From Allocoleopsis franciscana PCC 7113 (GTDB lineage: Bacteria; Cyanobacteriota; Cyanobacteriia; Cyanobacteriales; Coleofasciculaceae), in assembly GCF_000317515.1 (NCBI RefSeq), contig NC_019738.1, forward strand, positions 2,251,623-2,315,622: a stretch of DNA of 64,000 nt. The letters run 5' to 3'. Below the pieces are notes generated by a model. The model searched no databases. It saw only the letters and a program-made list of their open reading frames with translations, and was not told the DNA's origin. Made by a program: the position numbers and the translations under genes. Shown here one piece after another: positions 1 to 8,208 of this stretch. The stretch's first letter is position 1, and each line of letters starts with the position of its first letter.

Positions 1-930
1 GGCTTGATTCAAACTGATGCCGCCATTAATCCCGGTAATTCAGGCGGACCACTTTTGAATAGTCAGGGTGAATTGATTGGTGTGAATACGGCAATTTTTA
101 CCGATAGTCGTAGGGGTGGCAATATTGGGATTGGTTTTGCGATCGCTCTTGAGCGAGTACAACCGTTCCTCTCGGCGGTGCGCTCCGGAAGTGCTCCCCG
201 GACAACTCAACGCCAAGGGCCAGACCCTGGTAGGAATGCTCCTCAATCCCTAGCTCTTAATGGTTCTGTCATTACAGGCACTCTAGGACGAGGTAGCAGT
301 GTGTTGCCAGTGGATAATAGCTTCTTTGACCTTTATACCTTTGAAGGGAGAGCCGGTCAACGGGTTCAATTTGACATGGCAAGTCAGGAAATCGACCCTT
401 ATTTAATTTTGATTGATCCCAATGGGAATGAGGTAGCTCAAGACGATGATAGTGGGGGCGGGTCGAATGCTCGAATCCTCGCCACTTTACCCGTTGATGG
501 GAGCTACCTATTGATGGCAAACTCTTTTGAGGCAGGACAAGCGGGAGCTTATCAATTACGCGCTCAGGCGGCGACGGTCGGGAGTCCTAATGCTGCCAGT
601 CAGGAACGTTTCCGTTTCGTCTTACGGCAACAAGGTATTCTTGGCCCTGGTTCTTTTGTATTACCTTCAGATGGCAGTTTGTTCAAAGTCCATATCTTTG
701 AAGGCCGTGCGGGTCAGTCAGTCACGATTAACTTAGCGAGTCCAGATTTTAAAACGTATTTGGCACTGCTTGATCCCAGGGGTCAGTCCATTGGCGAAAA
801 TGATCAGGTTAGCCAGAATGACAACAATTCCAGCTTGACGGTTACTTTGCCCCAAACGGGTATCTATCGGGTGATTGTTAATGCGTATGACAGGAGAGGG
901 AGAGGTCGGTACCTTTTGACAATACGCTAG
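1..930 (+). CDS. HtrA-like trypsin-family serine protease with PPC domains, 3' part only
   Basis: The gene enters from the left edge, so its start is missing. Residues 13-18 of the visible part, GNSGGP, carry the nucleophilic serine of trypsin-like/HtrA proteases, followed by the usual strand [11 protein letters not shown] and a GIGFAI segment. Where a typical HtrA has PDZ domains, this protein has two pre-peptidase C-terminal (PPC) beta-sandwich domains, about residues 85-190 and 210-309, each with the FEGRAGQ and DPYL or YLALLDP-type motifs. PPC domains are known from secreted bacterial proteases, so an exported or periplasmic quality-control or processing protease is likely. The His and Asp of the triad lie outside the window. 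The stop codon TAG at 928-930 lies inside a dispersed repeat shared with 13435-13472. Confidence 0.85.
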   Translation, partial: GLIQTDAAINPGNSGGPLLNSQGELIGVNTAIFTDSRRGGNIGIGFAIALERVQPFLSAVRSGSAPRTTQRQGPDPGRNAPQSLALNGSVITGTLGRGSSVLPVDNSFFDLYTFEGRAGQRVQFDMASQEIDPYLILIDPNGNEVAQDDDSGGGSNARILATLPVDGSYLLMANSFEAGQAGAYQLRAQAATVGSPNAASQERFRFVLRQQGILGPGSFVLPSDGSLFKVHIFEGRAGQSVTINLASPDFKTYLALLDPRGQSIGENDQVSQNDNNSSLTVTLPQTGIYRVIVNAYDRRGRGRYLLTIR

Positions 931-963
931 TGCAGCATGGCAGAAATAACTGACCAGCTAAAA
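927..963. repeat. Dispersed repeat, copy 1
   Basis: About 37 bp beginning CTAGTGCAGCATGGC, nearly identical to 13435-13472 with a few substitutions and one indel. It overlaps the stop codon of the protease gene and is followed directly by a CTCCCCTG tandem array. A weaker partial match (TGGCAGAAATAATC) lies near 12770. Confidence 0.6.
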
Positions 964-964
964 T

Positions 965-1036
965 CTCCCCTGCTCCCCTGCTCCCCTGCTCCCCTGCTCC
1001 CCTGCTCCCCTGCTCCCCTGCTCCCCTGCTCCCCTG
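965..1036. repeat. Tandem repeat, 9 x CTCCCCTG
   Basis: Nine perfect copies of the 8-bp unit CTCCCCTG lie in the 305-bp gap between the protease and the Hlip gene. Short tandem arrays of this type are common in intergenic DNA of filamentous cyanobacteria. The length is not a multiple of 3, and I see no sign that the array is translated. Confidence 0.9.
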
Positions 1037-1103
1037 CTTGTACAGAGGTGGTCAGAAACTTTTGCCGGGATGCACTGGGTGGGAAGGTTGAAGAAGTGAA
1101 AGA

Positions 1104-1128
1104 GGGGCAACCACGGCGGGATTGCCCC
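1104..1128. repeat. Hairpin repeat GGGGCAA/TTGCCCC
   Basis: A perfect 7-bp inverted repeat (1104-1110 and 1122-1128) with an 11-nt loop, in the gap 931-1235. It resembles the hairpin families scattered through cyanobacterial intergenic DNA. It could act as a transcript end for the Hlip or protease mRNA, but there is no T-run. Nothing else gene-like is seen in this gap. Confidence 0.4.
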
Positions 1129-1235
1129 GACAGGGGGGAGTTAGTGCGTAAGCCGTAAACTTGTTAAACAGCTTTAACGAAACGATTGCGATGCTCTTGA
1201 GGGTTACCTTCAACCCTGCAAATAGTCTTTAATCC

Positions 1236-1427
1236 TCAATCAAGCAGACCTAACCAAGTCAGTAGACCTTGACGGGTGAGCAATTCCAGTATCAATAAAC
1301 CAACAAAGCCAATCATGGCAAAGCGACCATTAATTTGCTCAGCGTAGGGAGTCCAACCAAAAGCGGGTTCTGGTTGGTTAAATGACTCTTTGGGGGATTC
1401 GGGAGCAGAAGTTGTTTCAGAAGTCAT
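1236..1427 (-). CDS. High-light-inducible protein (Hlip/SCP)
   Basis: A 63-residue one-helix member of the chlorophyll a/b-binding (CAB/ELIP/HLIP) superfamily. The signature [17 protein letters not shown] (about residues 29-45) contains the Glu, Asn and Arg used for chlorophyll binding and helix pairing. A single transmembrane helix ends with a hydrophobic tail. Hlips bind chlorophyll and carotenoid in the thylakoid membrane and protect photosystem assembly intermediates under high light. The ATG overlaps the stop codon of sdhB as ATGA (1424-1427), so translation is probably coupled to sdhB. The residue before the helix, FGWTPYAE, is typical for the family. Confidence 0.93.
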   Translation of the reverse strand: MTSETTSAPESPKESFNQPEPAFGWTPYAEQINGRFAMIGFVGLLILELLTRQGLLTWLGLLD

Positions 1428-2440
1428 GATTTTGATGCCGCGTCCTCCTTAGATGTTTCAGACTCGAAGTTTTGCACGGATTCAATGAGCGATCGCACTT
1501 GTTCTGTTCCCTCGGAGCGATCGAACCCTAAGGGGAATTTCCCGCGTGCGATCATTCGTACTCCCAAGGGTCCTAAACTCAGTAAACCCTTAATATCCCG
1601 GAACGAATTGCCAACGACTTGAATGCCAAACATCCGCTCATCGACCCAGCCTCCTCGTTTGACTAAATTAATTAATGTCTTACGGTGACGAATTTGGCGG
1701 CTAGCTTGGTCGTCCTTACGTTCTAGGATTTCCTGTTTAATTTTACCGATTTGATCCATCGGAGCCACCTCCATTGGGCAAACCGCATTACACATTAAAC
1801 AGCGGGTGCAACCCCACACCCCTTTCGTTCCTTCGTTATATTTTTCCAAGCGACTTTCTTTTTGAGCGTCGCGAGAATCTGCTACCATACGTTGGGCTTT
1901 CGCTAAGGCATGAGGCCCAACAAAGTCTGAGTTAACTTCGCGGGCATTGCATTCCGAATAACAGGCACCACATAGGATACAGTTACCGATCTGATCTAAG
2001 CGCGATCGCTCTTCAGGGGTCTGCAAAAACTCTCGTTCAGGAATCGCTCTTGCCCCCGTGCTGACGTAGGGATCGACAGCTTCCAGGTTATCCCAAAAGC
2101 TACGCATATCTACGATTAAATCCTTAACTACCGGCATATTCCCCATGGGGGCAATGGTAATTTCCGGTATCTTAGATGAGCCGTTTGTTGGTAACCTCTT
2201 TAGTTCAGCGCCTACATTTTCTTTACAAGCCAAAGCCGAGCGACCATTGATTCGCATACTGCAACTGCCGCAAATTGTGTTGCGACAATTCTTGCGAAAA
2301 GCAAGGCTCCCATCTTGCTCCCACTTAATACGATTCAGACAATCCAGAATCGTGTTTCCTTCCTCCACATCCAAGGTATAAGTCTGGAATTCTGGAGAGG
2401 AGTTTTGAGTCTGTCGAAGTATTTTAAAACAAACTTGCAT
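1424..2440 (-). CDS. sdhB: Succinate dehydrogenase/fumarate reductase iron-sulfur subunit
   Basis: 338 residues from the ATG at 2440; an in-frame start at 2479 would add 13 residues not typical of the family. An N-terminal plant-type ferredoxin domain has the [2Fe-2S] ligands in CRNTICGSC plus the later Cys (residues about 52, 57, 60, 72). The C-terminal helical domain carries [11 protein letters not shown] and [12 protein letters not shown] for the [4Fe-4S] and [3Fe-4S] clusters. The subunit passes electrons from succinate oxidation (SdhA) to plastoquinone in the thylakoid or cytoplasmic membrane. No sdhA or membrane anchor is beside it, which is usual in cyanobacteria. The gene overlaps hlip by 4 bp downstream. 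Confidence 0.93.
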   Translation of the reverse strand: MQVCFKILRQTQNSSPEFQTYTLDVEEGNTILDCLNRIKWEQDGSLAFRKNCRNTICGSCSMRINGRSALACKENVGAELKRLPTNGSSKIPEITIAPMGNMPVVKDLIVDMRSFWDNLEAVDPYVSTGARAIPEREFLQTPEERSRLDQIGNCILCGACYSECNAREVNSDFVGPHALAKAQRMVADSRDAQKESRLEKYNEGTKGVWGCTRCLMCNAVCPMEVAPMDQIGKIKQEILERKDDQASRQIRHRKTLINLVKRGGWVDERMFGIQVVGNSFRDIKGLLSLGPLGVRMIARGKFPLGFDRSEGTEQVRSLIESVQNFESETSKEDAASKS

Positions 2441-2844
2441 ATTGACAAGCTCTAGATGCTCGAAAAAGCTACAGAACAACTCGGCTGTTCACGAGTCACG
2501 ACAACACGACTCGCAATTATCCGATCTGTCCATCCTTATAATAGCTGGAGATTTTTCGAGTGCTGTCTACAGTTTATGGCATAAGTGGCAACCTCTCATA
2601 CTAAAATGCTTCTATTTTGATCGAACAACCCAGAAAATTGCCCTAGGGAGAATTTTACTCATAGAAGCGTTAATGAGTTGTAGAAAAATCTGCAATTGCT
2701 AAAATGCATGAAGATTAGAAGAAATGATCGAAAAACACTTGTCAATAGAGAGAGATTTAACGATATATTTTTTATAGAGCTTTCATAGCTTGACTGGGAA
2801 ATGACCAATACCATCCTGAAATTTGAAGGATATCTAGCAAAAGT
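2441..2844. other. Divergent intergenic region, sdhB / cyAbrB
   Basis: 404 bp separating two divergently transcribed genes; it must hold promoters for both. It is AT-rich near the cyAbrB end. No conserved short gene was seen. The best sigma-70-like pair for the plus strand is annotated separately at 2739-2767. Confidence 0.5.
2739..2767 (+). promoter_or_regulatory. Possible promoter of the cyAbrB gene
   Basis: TTGTCA (2739-2744), 17-bp spacer, GATATA (2762-2767), followed by an AT-rich stretch, about 78 bp before the ATG. The -10 is not perfect (consensus TATAAT); an overlapping TATATT sits two bases further. Confidence 0.35.
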
Positions 2845-3258
2845 ATGACAGAAACCCAAACTGCTCCACTTACAGGGAAAGCCTTGCTTCAAAAAGTAAA
2901 AGAGCTTTCCCACTTGCCCCGACGAGAAACAGCAAAACGCTGTGGCTATTACACCGTAACTAAAAACGACCAAACCCGCGTCAATTTAACAGATTTTTAT
3001 GATGCGGTGCTTGCGGCTAAGGGTGTTCCTCTTGATCCAGAGGGAACAAAAGATGGTCGTGGTCGGGAGCCGACTTATCGGGTGAGCGTCCATAAAAACG
3101 GTCAAATTGTGATTGGTGCCACCTACACTCAGGCAATGGGATTAAAGCCCGGTGATGAGTTTGAAATTAAACTGGGCTACAAGCATATCCATCTAAAACA
3201 GGTGGATGGTGATATGAGCCGGGTTGAAGATCAAGAACTGGAAACCGCTGATGTGTAA
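2845..3258 (+). CDS. cyAbrB family transcriptional regulator
   Basis: 137 residues. The N-terminal part (about 8-60) has LTGKALLQKVKEL and RRETAKRCGYYTVTKN, typical of cyanobacterial AbrB-like proteins. The C-terminal part (about 78-120) is the AbrB-like DNA-binding domain with YRVSVHKNGQIVIGATYTQAMG and PGDEFEIKLGYKHIHL. In this family the AbrB domain is C-terminal, unlike in Bacillus AbrB. cyAbrB proteins act as global regulators of carbon and nitrogen metabolism in cyanobacteria. The length matches the family. Sequence alone does not tell me whether this is the cyAbrB1 (Sll0359-type) or cyAbrB2 (Sll0822-type) orthologue. Confidence 0.93.
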   Translation: MTETQTAPLTGKALLQKVKELSHLPRRETAKRCGYYTVTKNDQTRVNLTDFYDAVLAAKGVPLDPEGTKDGRGREPTYRVSVHKNGQIVIGATYTQAMGLKPGDEFEIKLGYKHIHLKQVDGDMSRVEDQELETADV

Positions 3259-3346
3259 TGGGTAACCCTTAAGGATGGGTTGTGGATTTATCCATCCTTG
3301 TGTACGCTTTCGATCTGTAGCTCCTCACAATCTGCCGATCTCGCCA

Positions 3347-4213
3347 ATGGCTATATTTGAGCAGGCAGCTAATCACGGGTTGATGTCTCTGGTAACATCA
3401 TCAGCTCTGGTAAAAGTAGCGGCTTTTTTCATCGCTTGGGTCGCTTTGTGGCTGCCTTTGGCAATTCCTATCGCTACACTCCTGAAATGGCATCCTCTTA
3501 AGCCCTTGGCAGCAGAGCAAAAGCTGCCATTACTCGCTGCACTTTACCTAATTGCCCCCCCCCTTTTATGGGGGGCCTGTTGGGTAGAGGGGGTGTCTTT
3601 TTCTAATTATGGCTTGGACTGGAAATTAGCTGTTTTAAGTTCACTAGGGCAAGGATTAGGCTTCGCGATTCTAAGCTTAATCATTGTTTTTATGGGGCAG
3701 TGGTTACTCGGTTGGATCGAGTGGCATCACCAAAACTGGCAGCGCTTAAGAAAAGTTTTACTACCCATACTGTTTTTGGGATTGTGGATTGGGGTTACAG
3801 AAGAGTTAGTCTTTCGGGGCTTGTTACTCAATGAACTACAACAGGATTACTCAGTCTGGGTAGCCGCTGCAATTTCTAGTGTAATTTTTGCCTTATTACA
3901 CCTAATTTGGGAACAGCAAAATACCTTGCCTCAACTGCCCGGACTGTGGTTTATGGGAATGGTATTAGTGCTAGCTCGTTGGGTCGATGGCGGTAGTTTA
4001 GGTTTAGCATGGGGGCTTCATGCTGGGTGGATTTGGGGCTTAACATGCTTGGATACGGCTGAATTAATTTCTTACACAGGCAAAGGCCCAATCTGGATGA
4101 CAGGTTTGGGAGAAAATCCCTTAGCTGGGGTCGCTGGTTTTCTATGTTTACTAGGAGTCGGTGCCTTACTATTATTTCTCTTGCCTGACGCCTCATGGGA
4201 TTTTAGATTTTGA
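3347..4213 (+). CDS. CPBP family intramembrane metalloprotease-like protein
   Basis: 288 residues from the ATG at 3347; an upstream in-frame start at 3275 adds 24 residues without membrane or family character. Six to eight hydrophobic segments. The CPBP (Abi/CAAX protease) motifs are present: EExxFRG as EELVFRG (Glu about 152-153), a histidine in FALLHLIW (about 185), and a later membrane helix with LAWGLHAGW. The family contains Rce1-like CAAX proteases and bacteriocin-immunity proteins; the substrate here is unknown. It follows cyAbrB by about 90 bp on the same strand and could be cotranscribed with it. Confidence 0.88.
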   Translation: MAIFEQAANHGLMSLVTSSALVKVAAFFIAWVALWLPLAIPIATLLKWHPLKPLAAEQKLPLLAALYLIAPPLLWGACWVEGVSFSNYGLDWKLAVLSSLGQGLGFAILSLIIVFMGQWLLGWIEWHHQNWQRLRKVLLPILFLGLWIGVTEELVFRGLLLNELQQDYSVWVAAAISSVIFALLHLIWEQQNTLPQLPGLWFMGMVLVLARWVDGGSLGLAWGLHAGWIWGLTCLDTAELISYTGKGPIWMTGLGENPLAGVAGFLCLLGVGALLLFLLPDASWDFRF

Positions 4214-4432
4214 ATGAAAAATCTCAGCTTGTTAAGCTTAATGTGACGGTTTTTTATAATACAGCTATTTCGCCTATTATTCTTCGCTTTTTAGCGTCAT
4301 TACGACCCATGACGATCTCCCCGACGGAGGTGAAGCTCTTGTGGGAAAATTTGATATTCCTGGTACTTGTCACATCTTTCCTCAAACCGAGCGTTGATAC
4401 CCGTATGACTATACTCAACTTCTGTTGATGTC

Positions 4433-4495
4433 GGGGTCATGCTCTTAAACTGCTGGAATACTTATCCAATTTATATCTTGGCAGTTTATGACCCC
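4433..4495. repeat. Bulged inverted repeat between convergent genes
   Basis: GGGGTCAT (4433-4440) plus AAACTGC (4447-4453) pair with GCAGTTT plus ATGACCCC (4481-4495), giving 15 bp of stem interrupted by a 6-nt bulge on one side. It sits in the 345-bp gap (4214-4558) between the convergent CPBP gene and the minus-strand operon, so a role as a two-way transcript end or RNA structure is possible. No credible gene was seen in this gap. Confidence 0.45.
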
Positions 4496-4558
4496 ATTGT
4501 TTTAAGGTTTTGTGAGAAATTCGGGTTAATGGATAGACGTTTCTGGTTTTGGAACCGA

Positions 4559-5347
4559 TCAAGTACAAATCTGTAAAGGAACGGCTTGCTTCATTTCTTT
4601 GAGTGCATCCGTTAGTGCTGTCGAGGGATTTTCCACGCTGTAGATTTCCTGCAAGACATCTAACCAAAGCCGCTGTTCGGTAAAGTAATTAGCACGCTGC
4701 CTCGCGATCTCTTCGGGTGTGGCTTGTTGGGCTTGAAGTTGCTCGTCCAAACGCTGCAATTCCTGCTTAATGCGATCGCGCTTTTGGCTGTCCATGACTC
4801 GAAACTGTGTTGTCACCGGTTGAGAGAAACCGATGATCCTCCATTCATAAGTTTGACCGGGTTTGAGCGCCTCTTTGTCATACAAAACTTTGTTCTGATT
4901 CTGTTGGATATTGTGACTCCACAACGGCTTATCACTGCCGACTTGATAAAGTTCCACCCGAATCGGTCGTCCCGTCCAGACAAATAAGGGGCGATCGCTC
5001 CACATTTCTTTGTTGTTGCCCAGCGCAATGGGTGAGAGCAGACAGGGACCACGCGAACTCCCCTTTTTACTATCTTCAGCGGGCTGATTATCTTGTGCAA
5101 GAGGTTGCAAAATACGCGTCCAAGGATTGCTGCTCCGTAAGCTTCCCCGTGAACCTCCAGGTCTACCTTGCTCAGGAGCACTAGGATTAGTAGGAGGCGG
5201 ATTATCTTTGGTTTGAGCTTGAGCGACATTCTCCCCAGAACCGAAGAGATGGGTTTGTGCTCGGGTAGTTTGAGTTGAGTCAGTTAGCAAACTAGAAACC
5301 AGCGTCGTCACGAGCAAGGTTGATAACACCCAGTTAAACTTTGACAT
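4559..5347 (-). CDS. Secreted hypothetical protein of the CHASE2 operon (DUF928-like)
   Basis: 262 residues. An N-terminal signal peptide (hydrophobic residues 6-24, cleavage near TTRAQT) is followed by a Pro/Ser/Gly-rich linker (about 50-80). A beta-rich domain (about 100-180) has CLLSPIALGNNKEMWSDRPL and PGQTYEWRI, resembling the extracytoplasmic proteins that accompany CHASE2 proteins in cyanobacteria. The rest is a coiled-coil-like helical tail (about 185-230). The DUF928 assignment is from memory and not secure. The start codon overlaps the end of the CHAT-CHASE2 gene by 14 bp, which implies translational coupling and a shared pathway. It may be an extracytoplasmic ligand or partner of the CHASE2 sensor domain. 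Confidence 0.7.
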   Translation of the reverse strand: MSKFNWVLSTLLVTTLVSSLLTDSTQTTRAQTHLFGSGENVAQAQTKDNPPPTNPSAPEQGRPGGSRGSLRSSNPWTRILQPLAQDNQPAEDSKKGSSRGPCLLSPIALGNNKEMWSDRPLFVWTGRPIRVELYQVGSDKPLWSHNIQQNQNKVLYDKEALKPGQTYEWRIIGFSQPVTTQFRVMDSQKRDRIKQELQRLDEQLQAQQATPEEIARQRANYFTEQRLWLDVLQEIYSVENPSTALTDALKEMKQAVPLQICT

Positions 5348-7895
5348 GTTTTTTTCTCTCCAATTGAGCTAACAGAATATACGTCCAAAATGTTGCAGTC
5401 GGTACCACTAATGGCAACAGCACTTCTGCTGTGATGTAAAGCTGTAAACTAACGAGTCCATAAATAGCTGTGGCACTCGCCATAACTAACATCCATTTGC
5501 TCCTTCCTGAAGGAAAAACAAATAGCCTATACTTTTCTTTCCGCTGTCTGCTTCCCCCTTTATTGCCTTCTAGCGCCAATACCGCTCCTTTCCCCAACAG
5601 CGCAGCTAAGCCAAGAAGCCACAAATCGGGAATCGGAACCACCAGCCGTTGATTCAAGAAATGATGAATCATATAAGCGTGGGCTTCACCTCCTGTGAAT
5701 TTCTCACGCCCAGAGCCAGGATTCGCTTGAGAATGCCAGTAACCAAGCGCTGGCGGCATGGGGAAATTATCCTCGCCCAATTCAGTAACGCCAGCCTCGC
5801 TATATCCGCCTGGGGCAATCATCACCACTGGCTGGTGATTCGGGTGTTGGGGTAGGGAAGTGGCTGAACTCTCCAGAAACTTCCAAGCGGGTAGGGGTTG
5901 GTAGACGTGATCCGGCGGAATCGAGAAATCAATAATCGGGTGCATCCACATTTGACGTAACAGATAAGCAAAGTTAGTAATCGGATGTAAGCGAGCTTTG
6001 GGGGAGAATACATCCCGATAATCTTTGCCCGTGGTTTTGTAAGCATAGGTGCTCAGGGTTGAGTGCAAATCATTCGTAGATTGCAATTGGGGTTGAGGCA
6101 GCTTTTGGGATGAGGAAGTGTTCAGCCGAGAAGCCAACGCCAAAAGGTAAGAAAAGGGTATGCGCCGGGGATCAGACTTCTGCATCGGCACCAGCGTCAG
6201 ATGTTTGAGATGATTACCCAGAACCAGAATATCCCCTTGCAAGCTCCAATTGGGCTGGGCAAGTTCGGGCAAAACCTCAAACCAACCTCCCGTATCATTG
6301 GGTGTTGTGGCGAATACAAACCAGGTTCCCTGCTGTTCTACGGCGGAACGCAGCGACTGAGCGAGTTTGACATCGTTTTCCTTTTGGGTTTGAGGGCGAT
6401 CCAGCAAATAATCAACGCCGACGACTTTAGCTTTTAGTGCCGCCGCCTTGTCCACCAACTGTGCCAAATAGCGGCGATCCATGGGGACGGCAGGATAAGG
6501 AATTTTTGCCTTTTGCAGGGAGTCGTCGTCAATTTGTACCAGAAGCACAGGAGGCGGCTTGGGGGTTGGGACTTGATGAGTGAGTTGGCGATACATCGCT
6601 TGGACTAACACCCGTCGCTCTAATAAATTGCCTTGTATGGGTAGCTGCCAACTCAGTAAGACGAAGGCGGTTAAAGCGATCGCTTCTTTTGGGGTGGGTA
6701 GCCAGCGCGTGAGGATTTCCTTAATACCAAAGGGTTTCAGACGAAACTGAGGGGCATCAGGATGGCGAAATAAAGACGGAATCAGGTAAGCACTGGGATA
6801 AGTCAGGTGTTTATCTAACTTGAGATACTGACACGCCGTGAGCATCGCCTCGTGGACATCTTTGTACTGGGCGAGACGCTGGAGAAACCGCAGGAGAAAT
6901 TCTTGGGCAACGTTATTGTGAATCGGTTCTCGCATGATCGCCACCTGACTCAACCCTAAGCTAATCAGGGCATTGGCAATGTCGAGTCCGTTGCAGGAGT
7001 TAAATAGGGCAAATTGCAATCCCCGTTCTTTGGCAAGTAACAGCGACTGTTCAATTTCGTTGAGGAATAGGGAGAAACCGGGAGCAATCCCTAATTTCCC
7101 CCCAATTAAATCCGCTTCATTACTGTGACCGGCAAACAGTAACACATCCCAGCCCTGTTCATCTGCGATCGTCTCAATAATTTGGGCTTTAAGTTCGCCT
7201 ACATCCTGTCCCGGTTGCCAGCCGACAAAGTGAACGTCTGCGATGGACTTGAGCGATCGCACTGCTTCTTTATCCGCTTTAAAATCTAACCCCGTATCAT
7301 CCCCCAAAATCGCTAAAATCCTCGTCCGACGACGGCGACTCTGGGGCTGTATGGCTTTTTCGTGAATATTGGGAGGCATACGGACAATCCGAATTTGACT
7401 CGGACGTGCAAACTCAGTCCCAATTTCCCAGGCTTCCCAGGGTAACCGTGCCAAATCTAAGGGATTGCAGGTGAGGAAAACCTCAACAAACGGTGAATTC
7501 TGTGCTTTTTCTCCCTCTGCATTTCTCCCATCCTGGTATGAGTTTCGGTTTCCCTCACTCACTGATTGAGCTATAGTCGAGCGAATGTCAAATAACTCAC
7601 CCTGACGCAGCCAATGATGAAATTCATAGAGTAACTTGGCTTCAGATTGTACGAGTTTAGCGTGCCAATCCACCGGGGGGGGAGCAATCGTGCCGTTTTC
7701 CGCAACTCTCCCCCGTAAACTGGTTTGATAAAAATTGAGATAATCCGTTCTCCACTCTTCGTAGAGTGTGGTAAGCGTTTCCGGGTAGGGAAGCGTCACG
7801 TTGAGTTGCTGTCCTTGTCCCCAAGACAACTCAAATAGACAAAATTGCTCGATTCGTTGAACTTTGAGGTAGAAAACGGCAGCACTTTGGCTCAT
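5334..7895 (-). CDS. Membrane protein with CHAT caspase-like domain and CHASE2 sensor
   Basis: 853 residues. Residues 1-180 have no recognised domain. The CHAT domain spans about 190-380, with the catalytic His-Cys pair visible as FAGHSNE (His257) and FNSCNG (Cys301). A first membrane helix lies around 403-420. A CHASE2-type extracytoplasmic sensor (about 425-730) contains VLLVQIDDDSL and AKVVGVDYLLDRP. Two or three C-terminal membrane helices (from about 735) end in the cytoplasm. CHAT domains are caspase/gingipain-related cysteine peptidases; CHASE2 senses unknown external signals. An architecture in which an external signal controls a cytoplasmic protease is plausible (inference). It overlaps the secreted-protein gene downstream and follows TPR, DUF1822 and sigma-like genes on the same strand. 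Confidence 0.88.
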   Translation of the reverse strand: MSQSAAVFYLKVQRIEQFCLFELSWGQGQQLNVTLPYPETLTTLYEEWRTDYLNFYQTSLRGRVAENGTIAPPPVDWHAKLVQSEAKLLYEFHHWLRQGELFDIRSTIAQSVSEGNRNSYQDGRNAEGEKAQNSPFVEVFLTCNPLDLARLPWEAWEIGTEFARPSQIRIVRMPPNIHEKAIQPQSRRRRTRILAILGDDTGLDFKADKEAVRSLKSIADVHFVGWQPGQDVGELKAQIIETIADEQGWDVLLFAGHSNEADLIGGKLGIAPGFSLFLNEIEQSLLLAKERGLQFALFNSCNGLDIANALISLGLSQVAIMREPIHNNVAQEFLLRFLQRLAQYKDVHEAMLTACQYLKLDKHLTYPSAYLIPSLFRHPDAPQFRLKPFGIKEILTRWLPTPKEAIALTAFVLLSWQLPIQGNLLERRVLVQAMYRQLTHQVPTPKPPPVLLVQIDDDSLQKAKIPYPAVPMDRRYLAQLVDKAAALKAKVVGVDYLLDRPQTQKENDVKLAQSLRSAVEQQGTWFVFATTPNDTGGWFEVLPELAQPNWSLQGDILVLGNHLKHLTLVPMQKSDPRRIPFSYLLALASRLNTSSSQKLPQPQLQSTNDLHSTLSTYAYKTTGKDYRDVFSPKARLHPITNFAYLLRQMWMHPIIDFSIPPDHVYQPLPAWKFLESSATSLPQHPNHQPVVMIAPGGYSEAGVTELGEDNFPMPPALGYWHSQANPGSGREKFTGGEAHAYMIHHFLNQRLVVPIPDLWLLGLAALLGKGAVLALEGNKGGSRQRKEKYRLFVFPSGRSKWMLVMASATAIYGLVSLQLYITAEVLLPLVVPTATFWTYILLAQLERKKHVKV

Positions 7896-8208
7896 ATCAA
7901 TGTAAGGTTGGGGATGAGATGATTAACGATGCACCCTTTTCCAAAAAATTGTTTCAGTCTTTTCTCAATGAATCACAATTCAAAATTTTAAACTAAAGTT
8001 GAATTTGGGATTTTAACGGTTCTTCTGTCCTATATCAATCATGAATTATCAGTAGAGCAATTGTGTTCAGGCTGAGATGGGAATACATGGGTCTAATCCT
8101 CTATCAACTGGAAAGCCGATGGCGTACTCATCTTTCATCTTTATATCTCTCAGCCATATAGGACTTATGCAAAAGTTCTAGCTCAAAGCGCCAGCCCCAA
8201 CCGATTTC
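7896..8208. other. Intergenic region inside the CHAT-CHASE2 block
   Basis: 313 bp between the TPR gene and the CHAT-CHASE2 gene. I see no gene and no strong terminator. The gap is long enough for an internal promoter, so the CHAT-CHASE2/secreted-protein pair may also be transcribed on its own. Confidence 0.4.

Noticed and set aside
937-1158. Open frame covering the CTCCCCTG array.
   Set aside because: Consists mostly of translated tandem repeat (LLPCSPAP); no ribosome binding site.
4210-4428. TTG-started open frame directly after the CPBP gene.
   Set aside because: No ribosome binding site, weak coding character, and no recognisable family.
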